This document shows positions 1 to 11,080 of a stretch of 64,000 nucleotides of DNA, one piece after another. Numbering within the stretch: position 1 is the stretch's first letter; each line of letters begins with the position of its first letter. Origin of the DNA: Meandrina meandrites (taxonomy: Eukaryota; Cnidaria; Anthozoa; Scleractinia; Meandrinidae); NCBI GenBank assembly GCA_963693305.1, contig OY855913.1, forward strand, positions 6,394,701-6,458,700. The letters run 5' to 3'. The position numbers were made by a program, and so were the translations under genes. Below the pieces are notes generated by a model that was given only the letters and a program-made list of their open reading frames with translations, was not told the origin of the DNA and did not search any database.

Positions 1-2617
1 AATTATCCAATTATCCAAGTTGATATGGGTTTTGAGTGACTTTGAATTTCGCGGGAATTTCGTCATCAAAGACACGTGTCAATTGTGATAATATTTTGCC
101 AAAATTAAAGTCCATATTTTGCTTCGTACAATTTAAAGCCTTGAAAGAGAAATATTATTTAAACCGTGTTTTTGATTTTGTACCAAAGAAAAACGAAATT
201 GTATTCGCTTGTTACCCATTTTACAATTGTCTTGTTCACTGTCAAAAGGCGTACGAAGCTGATCTTTTTGCCAGATTTATTTCAAATCTGTAAAATCGAA
301 ATACTTCAACAACATGTTAAAAAAAGTTTCGTTGATCTGGCTTTGGAATAATTATCAAAGAAAAATGTTTTCTTGTTTACCTGTGACTAATTTTGTTATC
401 GTCTTGTTCGCTTTTGATTCACAAATGACTCTTGGGAGCTCCTCTTTTATAGTGCACCTTTGTGTTTAAACACGACTTGTTTGTTTTTTTTTTTGCTTGA
501 TTTGGTTTGAAAGCCTCGCGGAAAACATATGTGCCCAAGTTCTCTTGTCGTTTTGGGAGCTTAGAATATAAAACCCTGATGCCTGGTTGGTAATACGGTT
601 TGCAAAGCGGTTTCGCTAACTCGTGATTTAAAGTTATACAGACCACAAAACCTACTAAATTAAGAAAAAAAATCAATGATTACTACTTCAGTAGCAAGCA
701 AACGAATCAACAGTACATTCTAAAGGATTCTGTACCGTTTTTCCTGTTAACCCAAACTTCGAATCATCATTATAGAAATATATTGATCATATTGCTTTCT
801 GGTATTCAATTTTGTGCCAATAAGAGATTTATTGTCTGTTGAAACGAAAATGTATTTTGTATAACGTCTGTAAATGCTTGAATAAAACTCGCCAAATTTA
901 GCAACGATTATGTAAGCATTTTCTGCTCAAATTCTTTTGCTTCTCGTCAGTGTTTAACGATCCAAAGCAAATAACTTAAATTGTTTTTCTATCTTCCAAA
1001 TTTACACGAGAAGCAATTATTTTTTTAAAAAAATTTTACCACAATTCAAAATTTCTAAACCTTTGAAGACGGTTTCTTTTTCTATTGATCTCGTACGTTG
1101 TATAAAAATGAGGAGAGAGAAATTTTAAACAACCAAGTTTTTTCAAATTGGTTTCGGCTTTGTTACCGTGGTCTGTATAACGTTATCGTTGTATGCCATT
1201 TATGTTCGTGTCGATCGATGAGCAAAAGTTCGTGTTTCGTGTGTGGGGGGTGAAGGCAAGAAAACAATGAGCTTTTTCTTCATCAAGCATTGGGTTATAT
1301 ATAAACGGCTCTCACTTAATTAAGTAGAAGAAACCTTTTTCTGTCGACACTCAATGTAACACAGAAATGATAGGAAATGTTATAAAACCAACTGGATTAC
1401 ACTTGGAAATTTCTGAATTTTCTTGAGCATCAATTTTAAGTCTGAACTCGGATTGCATGTTATTCTAAAATGGATAAAAGGCATGGAGCTAAGCAATTGT
1501 ATTTATGAGCCCTTGTGGCAAAAAAATAAGTTACATTTGCTCATGCCATTACTAAAGCTTAAAAGATATGGTTTCTGCTTCGACAAATGTTTAAATCTAG
1601 TGATCGCATGTTTTGATAGATCATTTTGACGTTTTGTACTTCCTGTGTTACAAAAATTGACGACCGAAAAAGGTTTTTCTCTCAAGGGCACGTTGCTTAT
1701 CTTTGTTGTAGTTTCTGTTTATACACCATCTTGTGCAAAAAAAACTTTTAAAAACTAAAACGTTTCGGATAGTTTTATAATTGTTTCGAGACCGAGTTTT
1801 CAGAAAATTGGCCGTTCAATTTTTTCGAGCAAAGTTTTCTTGCACGAGATGGTGTTTATATATTTTTGGCGGAAAATTTTAAGGGAAGCCATTTTGAATT
1901 TTTTTGCCGAAATGTTGTCAGGGTAAACGCTGTGCAAATTTTTTCAAATTTTCCCGCCAAAAGACTTAGTATATATAGGGAAGATTTTTCTTTCACACCT
2001 TTTTATTGATTTAAATGATTTTCACTTAACTAATTAAAGAATAATTGAGTTGAATAAAACTTATTGAAATGAAAAATACTTGTTTATAATTATTGTTTGA
2101 AGTATTTTAATGAAATAATAAAGACCACAAAATACACTTTATTTAGCATTGTGTTTATTGACTTGAATTAAATAATTATATCAAACAGAAGAGACACTCG
2201 ACAAGATCAGTTTTTATTGACAATTCAATTTTTTTTAAAAAAATCGGCGCATGCGTATTTTGAGCGCCCGTATTTTTCTAAGTGTTTTGGCGGGAAAATT
2301 AAAAATTTTTAAACAGATGTTACTATGAAAATAATTTGAGCAAAAAATTAACATAACTTTCACATTAGAAAAATTTCTAAAGCTTGTCAAGACTTCGCGA
2401 GAGCTTCTGCAAAAATTAAACGAGACAATTTACTAGTAAGAAGTAATACTTTCCGTGTAGTCTTGGCTTAAGAAGAATCTAGTTAATTTTGTTTTCTGAA
2501 AACATATCAATTGTACTGTATGTGGAAACTTGGCAACAGGTTTTTGTTAAGTCGAGCAACACAATTTCAGCTGCAAATCTTTCCGAGTAATCTTGACTGA
2601 AGCGAAACTAACTAGTT
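1..2617. other. AT-rich stretch, no gene recognised
   Basis: Short ORFs here are unsupported. There are no convincing splice-linked exons and no recognisable motifs. The only structured part is the inverted repeat at 1717-1862 with neighbouring GGCGGGAAAA-type words (1868-1960, 2288-2300). Confidence 0.5.
1717..1862. repeat. Short inverted repeat (MITE-like)
   Basis: ATACACCATCTTGTGCAAAA at about 1721-1740 is mirrored by TTTCTTGCACGAGATGGTGT at about 1836-1855, with one mismatch in the core. The spacer is about 95 bp. No target duplication was resolved. Confidence 0.5.
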
Positions 2618-5309
2618 TTATTTTCTACCTCCAATGCAAACTTGTCTTTGTCTTGTCACGTTATTCTTCCTTCCTTGGTCTGTGATTGTCAAGCAGCCAA
2701 GGCACTCGGCAAACTGTCAAGAAAATAAAAAGATAAATCAAAACACGGAATAACTCTTAACTCTTGTAAGGAATATAGTGGCTTTGCAATGTGATAAATA
2801 TTTACGCCAAGCATCGGTTGCATGCATAAACAACTCAAAATATAACCGCTAACTTTCAACTTAATCAAGCTCAGTATTTTAACAACTGCTTTGTAGAGCA
2901 GAGTCCAGCGTATTTATTTTTTGCAAATTGCTTCGCAAGACACGTTACCTGTCAACTAAGCAAGTTGCAAATTAGGTCTGTAACCAGCTGACAACATGAA
3001 ATGTTGATTGATGTTGATATTGATGGTATTCAAACACTAACCTGTAGTTTGATGAACGCCATTTGTTCTACTGCCTGTCTGTTCGCACATCTCAGTCTTG
3101 AGAACCTCTTTGTCTTAGTGCCCTTCCATCTAATTCCACAACAATAAGGTAACGGTTAGATACGACAGCATAACACAGATAACATCTGCGAATAACACAT
3201 ATAGCATACGGCTAGTATCTCCAGGTCGAGAGGCTCCTTCACAATGACAGGAATTTTTTTCCCTGCAACTGGGAGAGCAGAAGGAAAAAACAAACTGGCA
3301 CCCCATCACGCTCCCCACCACCGAGTTCTAAACCCTTACCCTTTCATATAACATTTTCGATAGAAAAGGTAACCCTTTAATATACCTTGGATAGAAAATG
3401 GTAACCCTTTAACATACCTACATCTCTTTTCTCAATTTATCACTTGAATAACCCCTTAAAATGCTTCAGTGAATCGACCATTCAGTGGATCTTTTCGAGA
3501 TATTTTGAAAGGTCCTTTTGAATACCTAAGTGACGGTTTCCCTTACCTTTTATATACTTCAACTCGTGAAATCCTACCCTTTTATATACCTTGACCCAGA
3601 AAAAGTTAGCCCTTTTGGGCGGAGCCTTCCCGTATAGAGAGTACCCGCTCTGGCCTCAAGCTTTGGCCAATTCAAACACGAGAATGATCTTTTCTTGAGA
3701 GAAAAATATCAAAGTTTCAAACTTTTCAACCGAGAAAAGGTTTCGTGTGGACCGATAACTTTGTGAAACAGATTCAACACCGTGCCTGAGGCTTACAGTC
3801 TTCATCTGAGATGAGAATATTTTTAATATCACAACATCACTAACCTGTGGTTGGAGAATCACTTGTCTGTCCAGGTCACTACATGAAAACTTTCCCCAGC
3901 CGTACAAGCTTACAACGACATCTGCCTGATAGAGAAAGCATCGTCATGATTAGACAAAGCTGACTTAACAACTATTTCTTAGAGCTACTTTTACTTGTAT
4001 CGAACGTAATGCGCGTTTGCTTCGGTTTTGCATTGCTACGCAACGTGATTGGTGCAAAAAATTCGCGCCAGTTTCTCACCCAATCAAATGAAAAGCCAAA
4101 ACCAAGCGTGACTCACTCCCAAACGTTTTCCCGCGCTTCGCGCTGACTACTTGTATTTGTTTCGTGTTATGATTGGTTCACTGGATTCTCTATGTAGTTT
4201 ATGATTGGTTAGAGTGGTTACTTTGGTTTTGGTTTGATGACACTCAATCAAAAATCGCTTTTTATACAGATCGTGTCTCGAAATTAATGCAAAGAAAGGG
4301 AAAAGCATAACTCTTTCACCTTCAATCGTTCCCCCCCTCCCCACTTAATAAACTCAGAAAGGTTGAAAGAAGTTAAGATGTTGAGCTGAAAATTTGGCAA
4401 GATTTCCGCACAGCCCCATATATTAATTATGTATGCAATTTTCTGAATGACTCGTTCTTTTCATGATTGCTGTTTGTGTATAGTGATAGTATGAAATAGC
4501 TGCATACATAATTAATGTATGGGGCTGTGCGGAAATCTTACGAAAATTTTTAAATGTATCATTTGTATGTACAGGTTAGGTCTACTGAAACTTTTTTTCC
4601 TAAAGGCAAACCCACTGCAATTTGAATTCTAAAATAATTGATAAAGTTTTCCAATATTATATTTTGAGAAAATCGATTTTGCTCAAAATCATTAAAGAGG
4701 ATACGTTATTGTTGCAATGCTAAACCAAACTGTTTCCTTGAATACCAATAGACATCAAAGTATGGTTCAGTAACCTGAAGTGGGTGTGGTGTGACAAAAA
4801 TCAAGATTGTCTCTCACGTCCGAGAATTTATGGTGTATGTTCAGTTAAACTGACATAATTCTGATTGTTTAATTCTAATTAGAGTGTTACAAACCATTGT
4901 AAACATATGAATATTTCATGATGAAATTGAAAAAGAGTAAAATAGGAATATCGCCATAGACAAACAAGAAATCTTTACTTTTAATTTTGATATCCCAGCT
5001 GTAGCACTTATGTTTATGTGGTGATCTCCGTTTCCATTCATGAGGTGACCCCTTCCCTACAAAAAAATTCTCCAATCACCCCTCCCCCTCCCCCAACAAG
5101 TTGGTAAATTATCTGTAACGACACCGTCTCTATGATTAAAACGAACCGATTAGTTCATTCTACTGTAAACTAAAGTATCTGTAAACGTATAAAATACATT
5201 TGTTTATACTTAGTACTCCTCGAGAGCTGCTACAAAAATACAGTTTGGTTTAATTACCTTTCAAGAAGTGCTTCCCACCAAACAAATTCTCGACTTCTTC
5301 GGCGTCCAT
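2618..5309 (-). CDS. Candidate small four-exon gene, unknown function (about 85 aa)
   Basis: I do not recognise this product. Exons 5258-5309, 3845-3921, 3042-3074 and 2618-2713 (52+77+33+96 nt) join in frame into about 85 residues with GT/AG borders. It starts MDAEEVENLFGGKHFLK, continues DVVVSLYGWGKFSCSD, and ends ...GCLTITDQGRKNNVTRQRQV...GRK and stop. An AATAAA overlaps the stop, fitting a terminal exon. The second exon uses the downstream AG of a CAGGCAG tandem acceptor; only that AG keeps phase. The third exon is short with a weak acceptor, and a longer version ending near 3130 is possible in another phase. Support is splice logic only, so exon 3 is the weakest part. It could also be the 5' part of a differently spliced gene. 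Confidence 0.35.
3334..3650. repeat. Interspersed repeat with internal AACCCTTT/ATATACC units
   Basis: Degenerate units of the type TAGAAAAGGTAACCCTTT and TTATATACCTTG recur at 3355-3420 and 3540-3620. The block ends in a GC-rich TTTTGGGCGGAGCC run. The composition resembles a non-autonomous element rather than coding DNA. Confidence 0.45.
4399..4539. repeat. Long near-perfect hairpin, 39-bp arms
   Basis: The arm at 4399-4437 (AAGATTTCCGCACAGCCCCA...) is the reverse complement of 4501-4539 with one mismatch, around a 63-bp loop. It could be a tiny MITE or a transcribed hairpin. It lies in the intergenic or intronic part of the candidate small gene. Confidence 0.7.
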
Positions 5310-5757
5310 CGTCCACGTGTTGCAAAGCAAAGTTCTTGTAAGCCCATAACTTCGCGCCCTCTTGTTCAAGTCTCGTCAAAAGGATGTCCACTTCGACGAT
5401 ATGGACGACTCTTCATGATAACAACATCGACATAGTAGATTTCTTTGTGCCATTAAAACTAAAGAGCGAAGTTTTGGTTATCGTCGCTAGCTTTCCCTTT
5501 CCTCGTGAGACACGGATAATTGAATATTAATGAAAAAAGGAATTTGCAATTCAAATGATTTCCAAAGGGCTTCCAGAATGCTTTAGTCCGTTTCTTTTCA
5601 AATGTAAAGTTAACCAACATGTCTTAACGTCCCGTGAGAGCGGAAAAATAATCTAAATGTAAAAAAAACATCTTTATGCTATTTAAAATGTAGACTTGTA
5701 ATCAGGTGTCATGATGCAATAAGTATATAAATGAAAAGGTTACTCAAGTTAAATAAA

Positions 5758-5909
5758 AAATTTGGTTTGAAACAAAATCAAACCCGAAGTTTCGACTTAA
5801 AACACCAGCCTTCTTCTTGACAAAAATCTACATGCCTTTGTCAACGTCGGTTTTTTTTAACGTGCTTTCAGCCGAAATGTCGGGTTTTAGTTTGTTTGAA
5901 ACCAAATTT
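5758..5909. repeat. Imperfect inverted repeat
   Basis: AAATTTGGTTTGAAAC-type sequence at 5758-5795 is mirrored at 5873-5909 (GTTTGAAACCAAATTT). It partly overlaps an 86-codon hydrophobic ORF at 5817-6077, which I do not accept as a gene. Confidence 0.5.
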
Positions 5910-6099
5910 CTATCCAGAGTAACCCTTTTGTTTATATTTTTTTTCTGCATCCTTACGTTCCTTGGCTCATTGACATTGTCAATATATAAGAATTTGTTCG
6001 TCTATGTTTATATTTTTGAAGACGTTTGTTATCATTCAGACCACGATCACAAAACTATTTTTAACTTTATCGGTTAATGACTCACGCGGCATTGGTAAC

Positions 6100-6460
6100 A
6101 TTGTAGACAATCATAGGGCTATGTGGGTATACCCTCTGCACGTCTTGCGTGCCTGTGATGCCATAGGCACGTAATGCGTACTAAAGGCTATCTGTAGTCT
6201 TTAGGTGTAATGTTGGCAAAAGGCTGTCCTTACCATTTTGCACGCATTACACTGAAGCCTCTGACGCCATTCAAGAATTTGTTTAGCCTTCATAGGCACG
6301 TAATGCCGGTGCAAACGGCTATGCCATACCCTTTACACACATTGCGTGACTATGATGCCATTAAAGAATTTGTTGGCTATCATAGGCATGTATCCGTGTC
6401 TATACCCTCTGCACATATTACGTTCCTATGACGCTATTCAATAATTTGTGTCTATAGATC
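6100..6460. repeat. Degenerate tandem repeat
   Basis: Diverged units share TATACCCTCTGCACGT..TTGCGTG, CTATGATGCCATTAA and CATAGGCACGTAATGC, each recurring three to four times with unit length near 80-100 bp. The array is old and not coding. Confidence 0.5.
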
Positions 6461-7591
6461 TCATAGTATTGGTCACATATGGAAATAGTTCCAGTCAACG
6501 TACTTCACGTTCCTTTTTCTTATTCCACTAAGAATAGTCGATAGAGTGATTTTACTTCAACCATGAAACAAAATCTAACTGTTAGTGCTAAATAGTCACA
6601 ACTAAACAAAAGTAAACAATGGAAATAGTGTCTAATAGTATCTAATAGTGTGGTAACTATTTCACGGTTCACGTAAAATAACTCTTAAGAAACCGCCAAC
6701 AAAGTTAGAGTAAGATACTGCTCTTTAGAATATAGGTGAGAAAAAACTTAGGACGTATTTGTTAGAAAGTTTCTGCAGTGTTAGAGTTTGGTAATCAAGC
6801 CAATTGATAGGTGAAAAGGAGTAGTGGCTTTATTTTCAGCCAGTAGAAGCACTAGTTAGTTACTGGTTAATAAGATTTATCCAACAAACGAATAGTAACT
6901 TTGTGTGAAACAATTTTATTTCCCTATCATAATAACAATTGTAAAAATAATGATCTTTCTCTAATAGAAAATACTATTAAGGAACAGTTTTCAATTATTT
7001 TAACTTTTAACCCCTCAGGTTTGCCTCAAAATTTTTCCTGGATGTTTTTCACACATCAAGTTCATTAATTCTCCTTTGGGATAGATAAATAACAAACAGT
7101 TCTGGCGATTGGTTTCGCTTTGCTAAAAATATAAAGAGCCTCGATTCCTCTGTAACACAACTAGCTTACGAATTAAAATATTTAAAACAAATGAGCTTCA
7201 AAATATTTGTTGCGTATTTTCAATATTCTTTGGAAGCTCGAATTCTACCACAGCGACTATATAAAGGAATCCGTGGCTATTTCCAAAACAGGTGCTTATG
7301 CGTTTCCTTGTTTTCTTGCCTTTGTAGCTTGTAGCTGTTTGTGCGCGACGGCAAAGTATTAGCAGCAAAACCCAGAAAAAAAAAAGAGCGGCAAAGCCGG
7401 CCGCGAGAGGAATGGGGAGGGAGGGATAACACTCCTCCTCCCCATTCCTCTTGTAGTTTCTCTCGTCGCACGTTTCCATCACGCGCGTTAGGAGGCTATT
7501 TAATTCACCGTTGATCCCTCCTGAAATAATTTTAATTATGGTCCTTGTATTGAGGAGCATTTCCATTTTCCTGTTGTTCGTCTGAATAGCT
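6461..7591 (-). other. HECTD4 3' UTR and downstream flank
   Basis: This follows the HECTD4 stop on the minus strand. The true transcript end is unknown. A perfect 15-bp hairpin lies at 7406-7451. Candidate poly(A) hexamers are at 7531-7536, 7499-7504 and 6915-6920. No other gene is seen. Confidence 0.5.
7406..7451 (-). other. Perfect 15-bp GC-rich hairpin just 3' of the HECTD4 stop
   Basis: AGAGGAATGGGGAGG (7406-7420) pairs with CCTCCCCATTCCTCT (7437-7451) with a 16-nt loop. It starts about 140 nt after the stop codon, so it may sit in the 3' UTR. Confidence 0.6.
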
Positions 7592-10500
7592 TCACGTGAT
7601 GTCCGTTAGCGGATCTTCACGGCAGTTTATAGCGTATAATAGTTTCTCGGTCATCTTTTCCTGAGTCGAATATTGTGGTAGCTTTACCATGAACATACAC
7701 GTTTCCACGCGTATGTACCGCGCGTCTGAAGGACCTGAAATTTGAAATATTCCGGGTATTAGGAAAACGTGAAAAACGTAGCGCATTCTATAAACTGATC
7801 ACATAGAAAACTAAACTAGGAAAAAATACTGATGCCCTGTTGTTGCACATGAAAGCCCTCTTTTTATAACGTCCTGAGCCCTCTAAAGGCCTTGAAAATA
7901 TACACGCTATCCCCCTCCTGGGGAAGATGCGGAGTTAACTGGGAGAGTATTTTAACGGTACCCTTCGAGTTCGTAACAATTTACGTCTTCATCTACAAAG
8001 AAAACATTAAATATTGCTTTAAATATCCGCTGAAGGCTACGACATACCTCTGCCATCTGGCGGACCAATCTTCATGGGGTATGGCGGCACGTGTACATCA
8101 GCTGTATTTGGATTACCATCCTGACACGTGCAACGGCTTGGTAACCGTTCTTGATTGCACGCAAATTTTACAAATTTTCGCAACTGATCCTGGAAACGAA
8201 CAAAGAAAAACTCCTTGGAACAGGTTTCTTTTAAACGTGAAGTAAGTGAATGGGATTTTCCCTGGATGCCAACTGTGCTATTTCTTGTCCAAACGAGCGA
8301 GTGTCAGTTAAAAAAGGGAAGATGAAGCTTGATTGGTACGTCTGATTTGGCAGATGGTAATTTCACAGAATTTAGTCGAAACACTTAGCGCAGCTTTACT
8401 CTACGCCAAGCAAATCCTTGCTCCACCCATCCCCTTCTACCACACAGTAGTGAAGCAGCTCTTGCAATTCTACTGGTTCTCTAGTAAAGCAGTTGCCATT
8501 GTTTTTGGGGGCTAGGGGTATTGCTCCTGTTGTTTGTTCTGTTGTTCTATCGAAGAGTAGAAAGGCATTCGCGTGAGACCTTTGCATTTCCCTATCCGAT
8601 CCCTCATTGTAGAGATGACGGGTACAAGTCAAGAACTCTTTACGGTAACAATACTAACTGGTGCTGCAACAAGAGTTACAAAAATAGAAATCATAAGACT
8701 GCGGAACTTTAAAATAATGTAAATACCTGAGAAAAACTTTCCATGGAGTTCCAAAAGTATTCGATATGCACATCTGTATCTTTCACTCCCGCTACGTAAC
8801 TAGTGTGGGCCTGGGAACGAGATGGGACACTTGTGAGCTCAACAAGTATTTGATGAGTATTATTACTGTAATCGCTGCTTAACTCGTAGGTGCGCCAGAT
8901 TTACAACACGGTTGTTTACAATAAGGTTGGTGAAAAACGCGTAACAAACCTTGAGAAATCCCAGATCAAGAGACGGCTGCCCACAGGTACGAATCTCCAT
9001 GTCTAGCGGTGTCATTACTGTCAACACATGTAAAGGGACCACTGAGGAGAGACCACAACGAACAGCTGCCATACGGGACTCACACCGCAGCTCCTTCATT
9101 CGTAGATCCCGGATGGCCTGTACGTAGGTTTTGTGATTTTCCCATCTGTGATCGAGAAAGGCAAATTTAATTCCAAAAGACGACAAAGTAACCATAAACC
9201 TTCCATCACAAGTTCAGGTTGTGTGGCTCTTTTGTCAGAGAAATTGAATGTGAAGGATGCTACGGCAGTCACTGTTTTAAGTTTAATTCAACGAGTCGCG
9301 TACATTATTGTCCTTCTAGCTTGCTTACTCGAGAAAAGTATATAAGGAATATCTTCAAGTTCAGGGTTAAATTTTCGCTTCAAAACGTCAGCAGCTACTG
9401 TGTGCAGTAGTCATATTTATCTTCAACTTGAAGATGATCAGTTTGAAAAACTAACCACTATGGCACATTCGCTGGAATAAGCTGTCGAAATCTAAGAAAT
9501 GCTAACGCTTGATACCGCTCCTTCTTGAAACTCACAACAGCAAGAAAACAAATCCTTTACTTGCCCGCCGACGCATAGAAACAAACTAATCAATCAATTT
9601 AGCTTCAAATTTCTCAACGTGTTGTTTGCTGGTGATTACACTGGACACAGGACAGTAGATTGCAATAGAAATGATCACTCACGTTACAGCTACATTAGCT
9701 CCATCTTTACACAGTTCCACTTCCTCGCCGTCAAGAGAGGTGTAAACAAATCGATACGGACACAGATCCGCTTCAAAACACAACGTCTGAAACTCTTCTA
9801 TGCTCTCCACCTTTAATGAATAGAAAGTACTGTGTCAAACGATGCAAAGGTCTACAAGGAGTTCCCTGTGGTGCTTACACGAAGAACAAGTCACAAGGAG
9901 AAACAACACTTCGTGTATGCCGACCTTTATTTAAAGGAGTAGGTCACGGGGACTTGTCGCTTCAATTCAATCCAGTTTTTTTAAATTCGCGCGACAAGTC
10001 ACGGAAACAAATTTTGCGCACAATCGTGTTTCCCCGCAAATTTTCTCGACTTTGAGCCGCTCTTACAAACAACTGAATACCAAGCTACAATTCCGTCTTA
10101 AAAACATGATGGCTGCATTTTAGGAACTTAATTTTCTGACCATTTGAAGGAAGGTGACGCGTACCTCTGAAAAGCGTCGTAAGTAGTTGTAGGTGAGGAT
10201 ATCAGTTTCTTTGAGGTCTTCATGCGGGTCTAACGGCAGGTTCAACAGGCTTTTCCAGAACGAAGGCAGCAAATCCAGAGCAAGAGGGATGTCCGATCGT
10301 AAAGCAATCCCCAACAGCTGCGTAGAAACGTTGCAATTCGTTAGACAAAAAGAAGATTCCTTTGCATTCGCTAACTAGCGCGAATTGGACTAGTGACTAA
10401 ACCTAAACTTCACAATAACTTGTTTTACCTGACCAAAGAAAATCAGCAGTTTTTCCTCCGTGTACGTGATCGGACCTGGCTTCATTATAAATTTACCCTA

Positions 10501-11080
10501 CAATAAGCAAACAGGACAAACATACGTTACGAAGATATTTACGGCTATCAAACTCCATATAAGCTTATCAGGTGATCAAGGTGAAAAATGACGACGTAAA
10601 AAGTAGTAGGATGACCATGGTCCTCACGGCCCATTTTGGCAGTAAAGGAGTCGATGGGTAAATGATTATAAACTATAACACCCACAGTATACGAGTACTG
10701 CCAAACAGGACGTACCTTGTTCTTGTTTGCGGCCGAGCTGGGGCAGGGTACTAGCAGCCCCACATGGGTACCCTGGAGTTCACGGGCCATCAGCCACATA
10801 AAGTGACGAAACGAACCACCTAAAAAGGAAAACATGTCAATATTTGAAAGAGCCTATGGCAACCAGTTCGCTAGCTTTTCACAGCTGGTCACTATAAAAC
10901 CACCTCATTCAGAAGCAGAATTACCTGAACCCAGGACTTGCTCTCCTCGGAGCTGAACCTTGAGAGGGAAGACTGGGTCGCCACCAGTGGCAACCTTGAC
11001 CCTGAGTCCACTGGACGGGAGAGCAGAGATGTCACGTGCTGCCTGACAGAACTGTGGTCCGGCTGACGATACCTTGTCCG
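7592..11080 (-). CDS. HECTD4: HECTD4 part 6: exons 41-49, catalytic HECT domain
   Basis: Exons are 10925-11080, 10716-10819, 10429-10497, 10165-10317, 9683-9810, 8950-9145, 8727-8810, 8048-8189 and 7592-7734 (about residues 3840-4231). N-lobe hallmarks are GGSFRHFMWLMARELQ, CPSSAANKNK, FFGQLLGIALRSDIPLALDL, DILTYNY and YTSLDGEEVELC, then WENHKTYVQAIRDLRM and RCGLSSVVPLHVLTVMTP. The C-lobe has EYFWNSMESFSQ, FVKFACNQERLPSRC, VPPYPMKIGPPDG and the catalytic loop YIRVETCMFMVKLPQYS, with nucleophile C4197. The protein ends ...REDPLTDIT. All catalytic elements are intact, so the ligase should be active. The Cys motif is TCMF instead of the common TCFN, as in this atypical HECT branch. Candidate ATTAAA poly(A) signals lie at 7531-7536 and 7499-7504 and AATAAA at 6915-6920; which is used is unknown. 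Confidence 0.93.

Noticed and set aside
5817..6077. 86-codon hydrophobic ORF
   Set aside because: It overlaps an inverted repeat and AT-rich DNA; hydrophobicity follows T-richness. No other support.
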